From Fulvivirga sp. (GTDB lineage Bacteria; Bacteroidota; Bacteroidia; Cytophagales; Cyclobacteriaceae), in contig JANQLQ010000272.1 of the NCBI GenBank assembly GCA_028280565.1, positions 1 through 56,316 of the forward strand: 56,316 bases of DNA, read 5' to 3'. The notes under the pieces are model-generated. The model was not told the DNA's origin. It saw nothing but the letters and a program-made list of their open reading frames with translations, and did not search any database. The translations under genes were made by a program, and so were the position numbers. Below, in pieces: positions 21,501 to 28,540 of the stretch. Position 1 is the first letter of the stretch. The number at the start of each line of letters is the position of its first letter.

Positions 21501-23663
21501 TACCCGGAACCTCTCGAGGAGGTTTGCCAAGCATGGCACTGTAATACGATTTCAATTGAAGCCAGCTTTGATGGAACTCCTGGTAACTTTGGTCCCGGAA
21601 GCAGCCCCATTGCGCCTTACAGGAGAATGTTTGTGCCTGAAAGGGTAAGTGTTACCGGTGGAGTAAGACCTCCCGGCAGCCAAGTGAGGCTGACGACGTT
21701 TGGGTGGGAAATGGTATATGAATTGTTCTATGAGCCTGTCCCCGGAGACCCTACGGCATACAGCTTAGCGCCCGGGCAGTGGTTAAATGTTGGGGACACG
21801 GTTATTTTTTCTAGCCTTTCGCTGGTCGTGCTTAATGGTGGCACTGGGGCAGGCGCAGTGACGGTGGTAATCGAAAACTGCCCGACTGATCCCGGCCCAG
21901 GTTGTTATACGCTTGACCAACTCCGATCATTTTCCAGGGATCAACTTATGCAGGTCAACAGTAGCTTGGGAGAGCTCTATGATAATGATGACACCGAACC
22001 CATTAGTGCCGAACAAAAGCGATTGGCCTATACATTTGACGAATTCCTGGGGTTGACATTTGATCCCTCCGGGTTCAATACTGCCAACACCGAGTGTATA
22101 GAGGGATATTATTCCCGTTATGTAATAGGGCAGAACCTGGACCTGCCGCAAAGTGATCCTAACCATTTGATCATCCTCATTACCCAACCTTATACAGAAG
22201 AAGATGTGACCGTTAGAAATGACGGCTCGCCCGGAGAGCGATTCATAAAAAATAAAGAAAGCCACTTCCCTGGCCTGTTGGCAGCAATGTGCTACGACTA
22301 CGTAGAAGACGGGTGGATCTCGCTGGCGGACTGGTATAAACTTGATCCCAGCCTGCCGGCTAATGAGCTTTCTTTCAGGATAACCAGTGACAACTTTGGT
22401 AGTGAAGGCCGGATCACGACAGGAGCGGAATACCTCGACCCCATTTCGTATGCCGATGATTACCTTGAGCGAAACACATCAATGGTCACATCGGCGGGGT
22501 ATGAAATTGCCCGGATCCTGGGGCCTAATTTCCCCACACCCGGGTATGATGGGGACAGCCCCTATGCACTTTATGGAATGGATGAGACCTTTTGGAGACT
22601 GGATGTTGATTTTTTGGACAATGTGTATTACCGACAGGCGCCATACGACAGGGAATTGTTACAGGTGACATTTGATGCAAACGGGTTGATCCTGGATGAA
22701 AGGCAGGAGCCTGTCGATACTACTGTAATGCCCTATGCCCTAGATTGTATGGGGCGCTTGTATATAGCAAAGAATGACAAGGCTGTCCATTCTGAATTTA
22801 TCGGTGGCGCGGCTGTGGCTTCGGCAGGAGAGATAAAGGTAGTACAGGGTCGCCCGATTTTTATCGATGTATTCAGCGGGCACTATGAACCGCCATGTGA
22901 GGCATTGGATGAGCCTCTTTCACTTCTTGTATCCAATGGGGCATCTTTTGAAGAAAAGTATCCTGTGCCTACTAATGGTGTCTGCCAGATTTGGCATTGC
23001 AATACGATCGTTGTTGAAGCTGGTTTCGATGGTGTCCCGGGTGTTTTTTTACCGGAACCCATGGCTATTGAACCCAGTCGTAAATTAAGGAGGGCGTTTG
23101 TGCCGGGACAGGTGAATATTACAAACGGGACACGTGCAGATGGAAGCCAGGTGAAGCTGTCTATGCTGAGATATTCCGCATTTGACACCACTATAAACGA
23201 GCTTATATACACCCCCGCCGTAGGCGATCCACAGGGATATATGCTTGCATTGGGACAAGATTTCGGTGCCGGAGACCCGGTCTTGTTCCTAGAGCTTCGC
23301 TTGGAAGTGCTCAATGGGGGTACTTCTCTGGGCACCGTACAGCTAAGCGTTGAGAACTGCCCGGGTAGTAGTATTCCCGCAAACTCACCATCTAGTGTTG
23401 CCAATAACGAAGTGCGTATATTCCCTAACCCTGTGCCGGGTATGATGAGCATTGAATTCCCCTCACACCAGGTAGACGGCGTGGGGCAGGTAGAGGTTAC
23501 CCTTATGAATACCGAGGGTGAAATCGTCCTTGATCAAAGGTTTCAGAAACCGGGCCACGGACCGATCCAAATACCTACCACTCATCTTATACCGGGCCTG
23601 TATATGGCCAGGGTCTCATGGGGATCGAACCAGTTCATGCAAAAAATAATGGTAGTCAAATGA
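12564..23663 (+). CDS. 3699-aa T9SS cargo: lipase-like domain plus four ~490-aa tandem repeats
   Basis: A signal peptide (MKKIAILKR, hydrophobic core, cut near 'KGQGA') is followed by an alpha/beta-hydrolase-like domain at ~185-340. It has the oxyanion 'FIHG' and the strand 'VRIVGHGVGAQLA', but residue 308 is Gly where the catalytic Ser should be. Two diverged copies of another module follow, anchored by 'GLYVYPMP' (~666) and 'GLYVYPIP' (~1102). Four tandem repeats begin at residues 1639, 2137, 2627 and 3113, each opening with 'CYTLxxLRSxSRxEL' and 'DNDDG'. Each also contains 'DCMGRxYIA', 'HSxxxGGxAxASAG' and 'FIDxxSGHY', and ends at an 'ENCP' motif. A type-A T9SS sorting domain follows (~3615-3699, 'RIFPNPVPG', ending 'QKIMVVK'). 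It should therefore be exported across the outer membrane and anchored or released. Substrate or target is unknown. The 20-nt gap upstream and 7-nt gap downstream place it in the operon. Confidence 0.9.
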   Translation: MKKIAILKRCRRISIPGFTYAAVLAMLTVVFPCTDTKGQGAVDPNNTDGERVGLLQKCCEMDVKFFKTDGVTEIQRANTNEFFTIKASVEGDNCRAKWFYQNDCDESFERIEDEGSDRPAFKHLAGKWGPVIYRSRVECNEDYDCADGVVFPVLDWGIWFYGDEGRLKKFRKGGDFDGYYDPAKPSVLFIHGLRQGAASNDLRQDFVFSRLEGNPQTGQNEIVDENLPALWRSKGFNFVVFNWTQFADESSLRLVEDKIWEADRVRWRDPLGRTISENFPSGRNIGDLIYESFLNWNPGSSVRIVGHGVGAQLAVELANRLSAANRTGKIQRLVLLNPYWSRESKPYGLGPDVTLPGQAITRTARRSLRDMTSLYKKNVLIETYRNLYFGKNENLLYHGDDNDSIKAITAYADLKPAWQQRVLNIPPELNNLLQANDKRLHEAIYLWYLRSIDFPILPSLVDSERPKDENGRRYPLVEEGCNWQNRVAIGLTARTAFQASLNLQRSKKFSRQITGFGTIATEDDSLVLEHFCSCIIDTARNTRSRGLVTTHDVAFREYAKCNDRVLLVRNAAAGTEGHTAALLTTSPDASRTESTPTYLPNPYLDLPALSAQEDLGCGASNGLVSIHPDSRKARLMVDREIEHAPGLETITREYAHFVFNVLLPRGLYVYPMPRFEDERWYQTYKDMLAHKKIEGNWKIFKDDCYVVKDTLGNILFNDYRLHGIYDEDGSAITGEEDVLNGINTIINRQTSSHGFNPFGNDGDIRPDIRDNPGIQLLQNGIHDQWEDRNSWIVAGGEMGPQANVTVYWPNGTVSGIYVDSIAQQKRFYQCLDMDWESLYPDNPVDETNLYAARDGGVEETSLNIGGYPALHKRPVDPGRPTVGQRNYWEGPDQGGYYNFKAQQVLQDRARFSCSEVIGGGSVFLKATYTITGQTPGITDLEEQIAADIGLHPHHFVRYAKFASDYDIIVGIRNSNQAAAQWLDEMYAGGKYRPKPLNIKAKSLQARAYSGFCAEGVSDCGTGLARFLGPGKAITNDVDCTVCDPGCGELAGLAAFDPRTDRGRRLIDPNREFNLAPQFDCESNTDFELLYARGLGSKMMKEGLYVYPIPYFANKYQQTFEVSDITDLTGQGLVIGSKYTDQLAKPVHVLLADESGNSPLQITDRDALGAPILFGFNGGGQFTLDQLANTPTGVYAHVYERDPSQPGVPLSFLWKKPLHVIPPEHTTQNSVYKVDDDEYPVWLDNNQISLPAGHPANQFVNFDYNFLDPVFEPGNIKGTIPPTASDPGWNPEGSWNAQSWVAVYYEILHRYFADLDDPYDVDNWKTNTIYAHSCYTIKDAQGNRYFSDYDGHGYYISQSHPQPLQRGNRWYPSWVLQDENVEPIDIDRLANDDREYARELLNHFLMKDFPWKAASDIPADQLEVYNNLKSYYTNSGVDVTIPLGQLPITGGVDPDLVKTRPWDVVQHGPQDEWYERNNYGIAEVNMGPQGNFTLWVPELRDDGQKVVRVYSMDPGRSTYNQERLYECLNLNFQSYFPQAFYARSFLHPLGTSIMKTAFASRGGFDRFPCHYWSDGGGDGCQFTWNISGIVDGASSEPNQQLKQYDLAFQALRLDPSLPFETLPDPDIEIDDPISCEVPVNECYSLEELRSLSREELFDINFALADLYDNDDGIPPGSDQQKRLAYTLDEFLGQEFDPSMNNTANTECIPGYYSRYVIGENPDLPDDDPDKYMILITHPYSEEDVTVRIDGTPEEEFIRDKAENYFFLLSAMCYEEVDDGWISMAEWHKLDSTLSGPGFSIRMTNRNFGGLGRITAGGEFLDEALQAADYLELKTPVIQAAGYSISGIYGPNFPTPGYDGNSTLTLRQMKAGLWDFDADPFDQLQRKPYYNQAPYERVRSEVTFDANGLILDEEGQPLDFGEITSYLQDCMGRLYIARAGYIYHSELLGGAALASAGDIKVEEGQPVFIDVRSGHYEPPCEFLDLPLSLLASNGHSFEEKYPRPPRGICQSWYCNTILLEANFDGIPVTFGPGENDPDTLVRRMFIPGEVVVTAGERPAGSQVKLAIFGPGQRREPNELFYQPDPLNTTRYVLSPGQALNAGDSVLYNMINLSVKVIYGGTKDGTVEMKIENCPADEANECYTLDELRSFSREELAGIDSDLGALYDIDDGIPPGARQKRLAYTLEEFLALEFDPTGFNTANTECISGYYSRYFIGRNPDLPAGDPNREMILVTHPYTEADATLAEEDGAMQDKTRYYGDILRAMCYEKVDDGWISLAEWYKLDPDQPVAELSLRMTNHNFSNKGRITPQGEYLVTNTDAYNFLTSQAQQIAEAGYGISELYGPNFPTPGYEGNSSYSLRAMVPRYWELDADPNFANVVDYYQSPSRRAPFEVTLGNNGLIRDENGDIVDVPMVDYVMDCMGRLYIAKSSISFHSQYLGGGAVASAGRVSVRGGKPTFIDLFSGHYKPPSCEFLEQPIELLGNAGTPFEEAYLTVREGAEGEVCQAWYCNTISTRANFDGAPKSFGPRDDPRALYRKMMVPGKVNVINGTRPAGSQVMLTLRGGGNVNELVYEPAPADPAAYTLAPGQDFNHGDTALYKNFVFKVIDGGSDLGIVEATIENCPAEPDPGCYTLRQLRSLSRDELSRIDSDLVELYDNDDGVAVVDQQKRLAYTLEEFLLQEFEPSNFNTANTECIPGYYSRYAIGENPDLPESDPDRLIILISHPYTEEDVAVRNDGLPGQRFVQDKTDNYFALLEAMCYEPMDSGWVSLAQWYKLDPDLPEPGFAFRMTNSNFYETGRITTAGEYLAQGTYADNYLVQKTQAIGSFGYDISKILGPNFPTPGYEANDQYTLKQMLTGFWTLDAELIGDSPYIQAPFDRELLEVTFSDEGLVLDENGEPVNVDNVSYAQDCMGRFYIAKDELFSHSQFTGGGALASAGQIIVEEGEPIFVDLFSGHYEHACEFLDVPLALLVSQGYTFEEKYPEPLEEVCQAWHCNTISIEASFDGTPGNFGPGSSPIAPYRRMFVPERVSVTGGVRPPGSQVRLTTFGWEMVYELFYEPVPGDPTAYSLAPGQWLNVGDTVIFSSLSLVVLNGGTGAGAVTVVIENCPTDPGPGCYTLDQLRSFSRDQLMQVNSSLGELYDNDDTEPISAEQKRLAYTFDEFLGLTFDPSGFNTANTECIEGYYSRYVIGQNLDLPQSDPNHLIILITQPYTEEDVTVRNDGSPGERFIKNKESHFPGLLAAMCYDYVEDGWISLADWYKLDPSLPANELSFRITSDNFGSEGRITTGAEYLDPISYADDYLERNTSMVTSAGYEIARILGPNFPTPGYDGDSPYALYGMDETFWRLDVDFLDNVYYRQAPYDRELLQVTFDANGLILDERQEPVDTTVMPYALDCMGRLYIAKNDKAVHSEFIGGAAVASAGEIKVVQGRPIFIDVFSGHYEPPCEALDEPLSLLVSNGASFEEKYPVPTNGVCQIWHCNTIVVEAGFDGVPGVFLPEPMAIEPSRKLRRAFVPGQVNITNGTRADGSQVKLSMLRYSAFDTTINELIYTPAVGDPQGYMLALGQDFGAGDPVLFLELRLEVLNGGTSLGTVQLSVENCPGSSIPANSPSSVANNEVRIFPNPVPGMMSIEFPSHQVDGVGQVEVTLMNTEGEIVLDQRFQKPGHGPIQIPTTHLIPGLYMARVSWGSNQFMQKIMVVK

Positions 23664-23670
23664 TCGCACC

Positions 23671-24813
23671 ATGAAAAGCTGTTATGGCGTTTTGTTGATG
23701 GCGGCTATTTCCCTCGGGGGTGCTAAGCTTGGCGCCCAGGGATTTGTTAATCTTACGGATATCCTTCGATCGAGATTGGATGCTGTTTACAGGATAGATC
23801 CTCAACTGCACGCCATTTCTGACCAGGGGATTATTTTGGGAAGTTTAGGCTCCGTTCATGACCTGGGCAGCAGGCAGGTTTTCATACTAAGAAAGTCACG
23901 GCATGGGTATACACCTGTGCTGCTGGGCGAGTATCCCGGGTGTGAACCGGTGGATTTAGGCGCTAATGGGATGATCGTGATGAATGCTACACTTGATGGG
24001 ACCGCCCAGCAACAGGCGTGGACAATACCCTCACATGAAAGTACCGAACCGGCACCAGTATTTCGTAACGATGGAAAAAGTAGGGCAAATGCCATGCTTG
24101 GAAATAAAGTTGCCACCACTGTGATCATACCCCATTCGCGCCTGGAAAAGACTGATCAACCGGGCGCTGCCAATGCATACCGTCAACGCGTTCATAAGAT
24201 CCATAACCCCGAAGTAGTGACACAAGGGTACATCGTCGACCTTCATGATCGGCATGTAGAGAAAGCCGGTTTCCTTGTGGCTCATGTCTATAACCTTTCT
24301 GCCCAGGTAATGGACCTCAACAATAAAGGACACTATTGCGGACAGTCACAAGGTTTCAGCTCCGGGGAGAATATGCTTTCCGTTTACCCGTATTTTGCTG
24401 ACCAGGATTCGACTTACCGGCTGCTTGATGGCTACCAGGGAAATGCTTTGGCCATCAATGACCATGACCAGGTGGTTGGTACATGGATACACCCACTAAC
24501 GGGTAAGGAATATGGTTTTTTTTGGGATCGTGCTATAGCTAAAACATCGGAATTTGATTGGCATGACCTGTTGATAGCTATGCCTAGGGCGATCAATAAT
24601 TTAGGGATAGTTGTTGGAAAAAGAGGAGAGGAGGCATTTGTATGGCAGGGGGGGAAGTTTTATGCATTAGATTCGGTCATACAAGACCTGCCTGCAAAAT
24701 GGAAGGTTTTGGATATTTTAGATATAAACGATCAAAACAGGATCATAGGGATGGCGGAATTTAACAGTGAATCATGGTGGTTTACTTCTGTGCTAACATT
24801 AAGTACTAAGTAA
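23671..24813 (+). CDS. Secreted HAF-like repeat protein
   Basis: 380 aa with a signal peptide ending near 'KLGAQG', starting 7 nt after the preceding stop. Repeats of the pattern 'DxNxxGxxxGxxxx' occur throughout: 'DLNNKGHYCGQ', 'AINDHDQVVGTW', 'AINNLGIVVGKR', 'DINDQNRIIGM'. These match the repeat type in the N-terminal ~450 residues of the operon's second gene, so the two are probably related by duplication or domain sharing. There is no T9SS sorting domain and no enzyme motif. It is the last gene of the operon, followed by ~800 bp of repeat-containing non-coding DNA. The role is unknown; a beta-propeller-like binding protein is a reasonable inference. Confidence 0.85.
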   Translation: MKSCYGVLLMAAISLGGAKLGAQGFVNLTDILRSRLDAVYRIDPQLHAISDQGIILGSLGSVHDLGSRQVFILRKSRHGYTPVLLGEYPGCEPVDLGANGMIVMNATLDGTAQQQAWTIPSHESTEPAPVFRNDGKSRANAMLGNKVATTVIIPHSRLEKTDQPGAANAYRQRVHKIHNPEVVTQGYIVDLHDRHVEKAGFLVAHVYNLSAQVMDLNNKGHYCGQSQGFSSGENMLSVYPYFADQDSTYRLLDGYQGNALAINDHDQVVGTWIHPLTGKEYGFFWDRAIAKTSEFDWHDLLIAMPRAINNLGIVVGKRGEEAFVWQGGKFYALDSVIQDLPAKWKVLDILDINDQNRIIGMAEFNSESWWFTSVLTLSTK

Positions 24814-25611
24814 ACGTGAGTTTCGGATGTAATAAACTCAAAAACAAATACTTATTATCGTCACTGCGAGCCTTTTTTGCAGGCTAAGGGGTAGGAAAAG
24901 GCGTGGCAGTCCCCATGTTTGAGCGGATTGCCGTGGCTTTTCAACTCCAAAACTCCCCAAAACCCTCGCAAAGACGTTTATTTTCTTTTTTAGATATATT
25001 TTTACTACGCTCAACCCGAAATTCACGTGGAGTATGACCTATTCTAAGAAGGGTGTAGCTGGATCACATGAAAATTTCACCGGCGTTGAAGGTAAGATTT
25101 TGACCTGCTTGGTAACATTTTATCCTAAGTGGTCCATTTTTATAACAATATCATTCACAGACAGGTATCACTTTCTAATAGGGCATAAGGCGATTATACC
25201 CGTAAGCATTCTCAGCTAGGGAGGTTTTAAAGCAATGTGCCGCTTGCCCACAGGCCTCAAGTGTGCCGTGCTGTTCCTGGATGTCTCCCTTCCATACACC
25301 ACTTGATGTTCCAGTACTGATATTTTAAGATTCTTATAATCAATGAATTAGCTTTTAATATTTGAAGACCTATAAACAGATCTTAATTGTGGGTGGAAAT
25401 ACGGCCTTTGAAATGGGCGGTTTGGGCTCAAAATACGATGCTAAAGATGAGATTATCGCTTTAACAGCACCAAGGTAGGGATTTATAATTTTTTCAATGG
25501 TGTTGGATCATTTTTAAGGACTAAGTTCGTTGTGTTGATTACAGGCTACTTGCAACCCCAGCAAGACAAAACCAATGAAAATACTGGTTTTGAAGAAAAC
25601 ATCGTGTGCTT
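24814..25611. other. Gene-free spacer between secreted-protein operon and two-component system
   Basis: This ~800-bp stretch holds the 118-bp palindromic element described separately (24859-24976). Short coding-like fragments occur but carry no recognisable family: one on the plus strand near 25385-25476 (reads as 'IVGGNTAFEMGGLG' and then stops) and one on the minus strand near 25160-25320. They may be relics of decayed genes. No RNA gene was seen. Confidence 0.4.
24859..24976. repeat. MITE-like palindromic element, 118 bp
   Basis: The ends are near-perfect terminal inverted repeats: CGTCACTGCGAG at 24859-24870 and CTCGCAAAGACG at 24965-24976, which reads CGTCTTTGCGAG on the other strand. 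Inside lie a second imperfect pair, GTGGCAGTCC and GGATTGCCGTGGC. The form (CGTCATTGCGAG-type ends around a hairpin) is that of small non-autonomous elements scattered through many bacterial genomes. No transposase gene is present in the window. Confidence 0.65.
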
Positions 25612-27774
25612 ATGGATTTCAAATCGATCTGGCTCACTGCGATGTGGCAAGTTTTCTGTGTACAGGGTGTCATGTTTTCCCAGGTCTTGCAGGGACCTCA
25701 AAACAAGATTGACAGCCTCAAAGAATTACTAGCAAATAGACCTGTCGCCCCGCAAAACGTAGCAATTTACAATGAACTGGCAAAGGCCTACAATGCCATG
25801 CAAGCTGATGCGGCTAAGGTATTTGCGCAACAGGTAATTAGCTTAAGCCGAGCTTCTTCTGATGATCGAATGCTGTACAACGGTTATAACGAGCTCGCCA
25901 GTTATTACCTTGGCATAGGCGATTATTCCGGGCAAAAACCCTGGGAAATAGAAAAACTACGTATTGCGCAGGCCTTGGGTGCCGAGGCGCTCATGTTTAA
26001 AGCCTACCTGGATCTTGGCGCATGCTATGCATTTTTACGCAAATTAGACTCCACGGAATACTGCTTAAAAAAAGCCGAGGCCTTTTTAGCATCGAATGAC
26101 GATGATAGGATACTTGGGGACTATTACAAGGTATTAGGCCTATACCATAGTAACACAGGAAGTCTTGATAGGTCGCTGGAGCATAACCTGCAGGCAATAC
26201 GGCTATATGAAGCTGCAGGAGCTCACCGTATGCAGGCCATAATTTATAATAACATAGGTGTGCTATTCCTGAAAAGGACAGAATACACCAAAGCCATCCC
26301 CAATTTCAATCGATCATTAAAGATCAATAGGCAGATCAATCAACTCAAAATGATCTGCGTTAACCTCATGAATCTCAGTGCCGCTAACCTAGGGCTTGAC
26401 AATATCGACGAATCGATCCAATACTTGGAGGAGGCACTTATCTATGCAGGCATGCTGAAAAGCGACCTGGTAACGGGTGCTATTTACACGAACCTGGCCA
26501 TATCGTATTTCGAAAAGAAAGACACAGAATCACAGCTTTACTACAACAACCTCGCTATCCAGCTTTTTAAGAAGATCGAGGACTTCAATAAGTATGTCAT
26601 GGCGATGATCAGCCTTGCTGACCTCCATACCCGGGAAGGGAACTTGAAAGAATCACGCCAAGTGCTGGCCGATGCCCTGGAAACATGCCGGGAGATACAA
26701 GATGCCCGGGGGCTGCGCTTGATCTACCAACGAATGGTCCAACTAGATTCCCTGCAAGGAGATTTCAAGTCATCCCTGGCTAACTATATGGCGTACAACA
26801 AGATCACTGATAGTGTAGAGAATATTATCAACAAGGACAAGCTAAGAGAACTACAAACTAAGTATGAAGTTCTCGAAAAGGAAAAAGAAATTGAATTCTT
26901 GAATTCTGAAAACAAGACACATGAGCTAAGGATCACAAGGCAAAAATATCACAACCATATCTTATTAGGAGGGCTTTCCATTGCCTTACTGATCGGCGGA
27001 GGTATCCTATACCAATCAAAGATCAAGGAAAAGTTAAATACAGAACTTGCCGCAAAAAATAGTGAGATAGAATATAAAAATAAGATCCTTGTTGAAAATA
27101 GAAAACAACTGCAGGTAGCCCTTGATGAAAGAGAGATTCTCATTAAAGAGATCCACCATAGGGTGAAAAACAATCTACAGCTAGTCCTAAGCTTGTTGAA
27201 CCTGCAGGCCGACCAGGTCAATGACCCTAAGGTCAACCTTTTCCTTGAACGCAGTAATGCCCGGATCACTTCGATGGTACTGGTACATCAAATACTTTAC
27301 TCGACCGATAATCTGAACCAGGTCAATTTTAAGGAGTACTTACAACGGCTGGTAAATGCCATTTACCAGTCTTTTGGATTTGAGGATAAGAGGGTTACCT
27401 ACCATGTAAATTCAGACGATCACTACTTTACTATGGATTTTACTATTTTGTTGGGTGTAATTGTTAACGAGCTTGTTTTTAACGCCTTCAAACATGCCTT
27501 TCCGAGTAATAAACCGGGCCACCTGTTTTTAAATGTTTTGATGAAAAATGAAAACAGCTTAAAAATCGAGATAGGGGATGATGGCATAGGTGTGCCGGAG
27601 GACGTGCTTGAAAAAGATGTAACGTCCTACGGCCTGAAAATAGTGGACCTGTTGGTAAGACAATTAAAGGGTAAAATGAAGATTAATTCGAATGACGGTA
27701 CCCTAGTCACTATCTGTTTCAAAGAATTACCTAAAAGCTTTTCGAATGGACCGGGAAAGAATACTCATAGTTGA
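25612..27774 (+). CDS. TPR-containing sensor histidine kinase, HisKA_2 type
   Basis: 720 aa from the ATG at 25612; a GTG two codons earlier is possible. An N-terminal signal-like hydrophobic stretch leads into a periplasmic array of tetratricopeptide repeats (~50-400), for example 'IYNNIGVLFLKRTEY'. A coiled linker, one membrane helix near 446-468 ('ILLGGLSIALLIGGGILYQ') and a cytoplasmic kinase follow. The HisKA_2 dimerisation box 'EIHHRVKNNLQLVLSLLNLQ' places the phospho-acceptor histidine at H515/H516. The HATPase_c N box 'VNELVFNAFKHAF' and G box 'DDGIGVPE' are intact. It overlaps the response-regulator gene by 29 nt, so the two are translationally coupled and very likely partners. The signal sensed is unknown. 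Confidence 0.92.
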   Translation: MDFKSIWLTAMWQVFCVQGVMFSQVLQGPQNKIDSLKELLANRPVAPQNVAIYNELAKAYNAMQADAAKVFAQQVISLSRASSDDRMLYNGYNELASYYLGIGDYSGQKPWEIEKLRIAQALGAEALMFKAYLDLGACYAFLRKLDSTEYCLKKAEAFLASNDDDRILGDYYKVLGLYHSNTGSLDRSLEHNLQAIRLYEAAGAHRMQAIIYNNIGVLFLKRTEYTKAIPNFNRSLKINRQINQLKMICVNLMNLSAANLGLDNIDESIQYLEEALIYAGMLKSDLVTGAIYTNLAISYFEKKDTESQLYYNNLAIQLFKKIEDFNKYVMAMISLADLHTREGNLKESRQVLADALETCREIQDARGLRLIYQRMVQLDSLQGDFKSSLANYMAYNKITDSVENIINKDKLRELQTKYEVLEKEKEIEFLNSENKTHELRITRQKYHNHILLGGLSIALLIGGGILYQSKIKEKLNTELAAKNSEIEYKNKILVENRKQLQVALDEREILIKEIHHRVKNNLQLVLSLLNLQADQVNDPKVNLFLERSNARITSMVLVHQILYSTDNLNQVNFKEYLQRLVNAIYQSFGFEDKRVTYHVNSDDHYFTMDFTILLGVIVNELVFNAFKHAFPSNKPGHLFLNVLMKNENSLKIEIGDDGIGVPEDVLEKDVTSYGLKIVDLLVRQLKGKMKINSNDGTLVTICFKELPKSFSNGPGKNTHS

Positions 27775-28498
27775 AGATGAGCTCATTATTGCGGCGGATA
27801 TAGAACGGATCTTGAAGAAGCAGGATTGGGAAGTTGTCTCCATATCGAGCTGTGCCAAGGAGGCTTTGAACCAAATCGATTGCTTGGCCCCCGGCATGGT
27901 GCTGATCGACATCCATCTTAATGGCCAGAATGAAGGCATAGATGTGGGTAGGCATTTGTTGGAAAGAGATACGATCCCTTTTGTTTACATTACCTCGTTA
28001 GTGGATAAAGTAACACTGGAGGAGGCCAAACAAACTCGTCCTATGGGGTATATTGTGAAACCTTTTAAGCCAGACGATATCGTCACTACGATAGAGATAG
28101 CTTTTTCGAACCATCAACATCGCCAACTGGACCCAGGCAGGAATAATAGCCAGCCTACTAGCGAAATTCCTTACAAGCTCAGGAAAGTCACAGACTACAT
28201 TCATAGCCACCTTGGAGACAAATTTTCAATTGATAACTTAGCCGGCCTGACGGATTGGAAGCCTCACCATTTTATAAGGAATTTTAAAAGATACCTAGGG
28301 ATAACGCCTTATCAATACATCTTGCAATGTAAAATACAAAAAGCGAAAGCCTTATTGGCAGAAACGGACCTATTGGTATCTAATATTGGCTATGACTTGG
28401 GGTTTCAGAGCCATTCAAGTTTTACCACCACTTTTTACAAGCTTACTAATGAGACACCCGAGGTATTTCGGTTAAGAAGAAAGAGGGAACGGCTATAA
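27746..28498 (+). CDS. Response regulator with receiver and AraC-type DNA-binding domain
   Basis: 250 aa. The N-terminal receiver domain has the acidic pair in 'VEDE' (E10, D11), phospho-acceptor D55 in 'VLIDIHLNG', T83 and K105 in 'IVKPF', so it should be phosphorylatable. A linker leads to an AraC/XylS double helix-turn-helix (~150-250), with 'FSIDNLAGLTDWKPHHF' as the first helix-turn-helix and 'VSNIGYDLGFQSHSSFTTTF' as the second. The start overlaps the kinase gene, making a cognate pair. AraC output domains on receivers are common in Bacteroidota. Target genes cannot be read from the sequence; the upstream secreted-protein operon and the downstream PadR region are only positional candidates. 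Confidence 0.92.
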   Translation: MDRERILIVEDELIIAADIERILKKQDWEVVSISSCAKEALNQIDCLAPGMVLIDIHLNGQNEGIDVGRHLLERDTIPFVYITSLVDKVTLEEAKQTRPMGYIVKPFKPDDIVTTIEIAFSNHQHRQLDPGRNNSQPTSEIPYKLRKVTDYIHSHLGDKFSIDNLAGLTDWKPHHFIRNFKRYLGITPYQYILQCKIQKAKALLAETDLLVSNIGYDLGFQSHSSFTTTFYKLTNETPEVFRLRRKRERL

Positions 28499-28540
28499 AT
28501 GTATTAGTTTTCTTGGACCGGCTCATGGGAAGACAAATCG

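Noticed and set aside
17478-23358. CRISPR array or short tandem DNA repeats
   Set aside because: The periodicity is ~1.47 kb in a continuous reading frame with protein-level conservation; it is a protein repeat.
22883-23452. 189-codon minus-strand open frame
   Set aside because: Antisense to repeat 4. Similar shorter frames appear in the same place in the other repeats, as expected for a shadow of repeated DNA.
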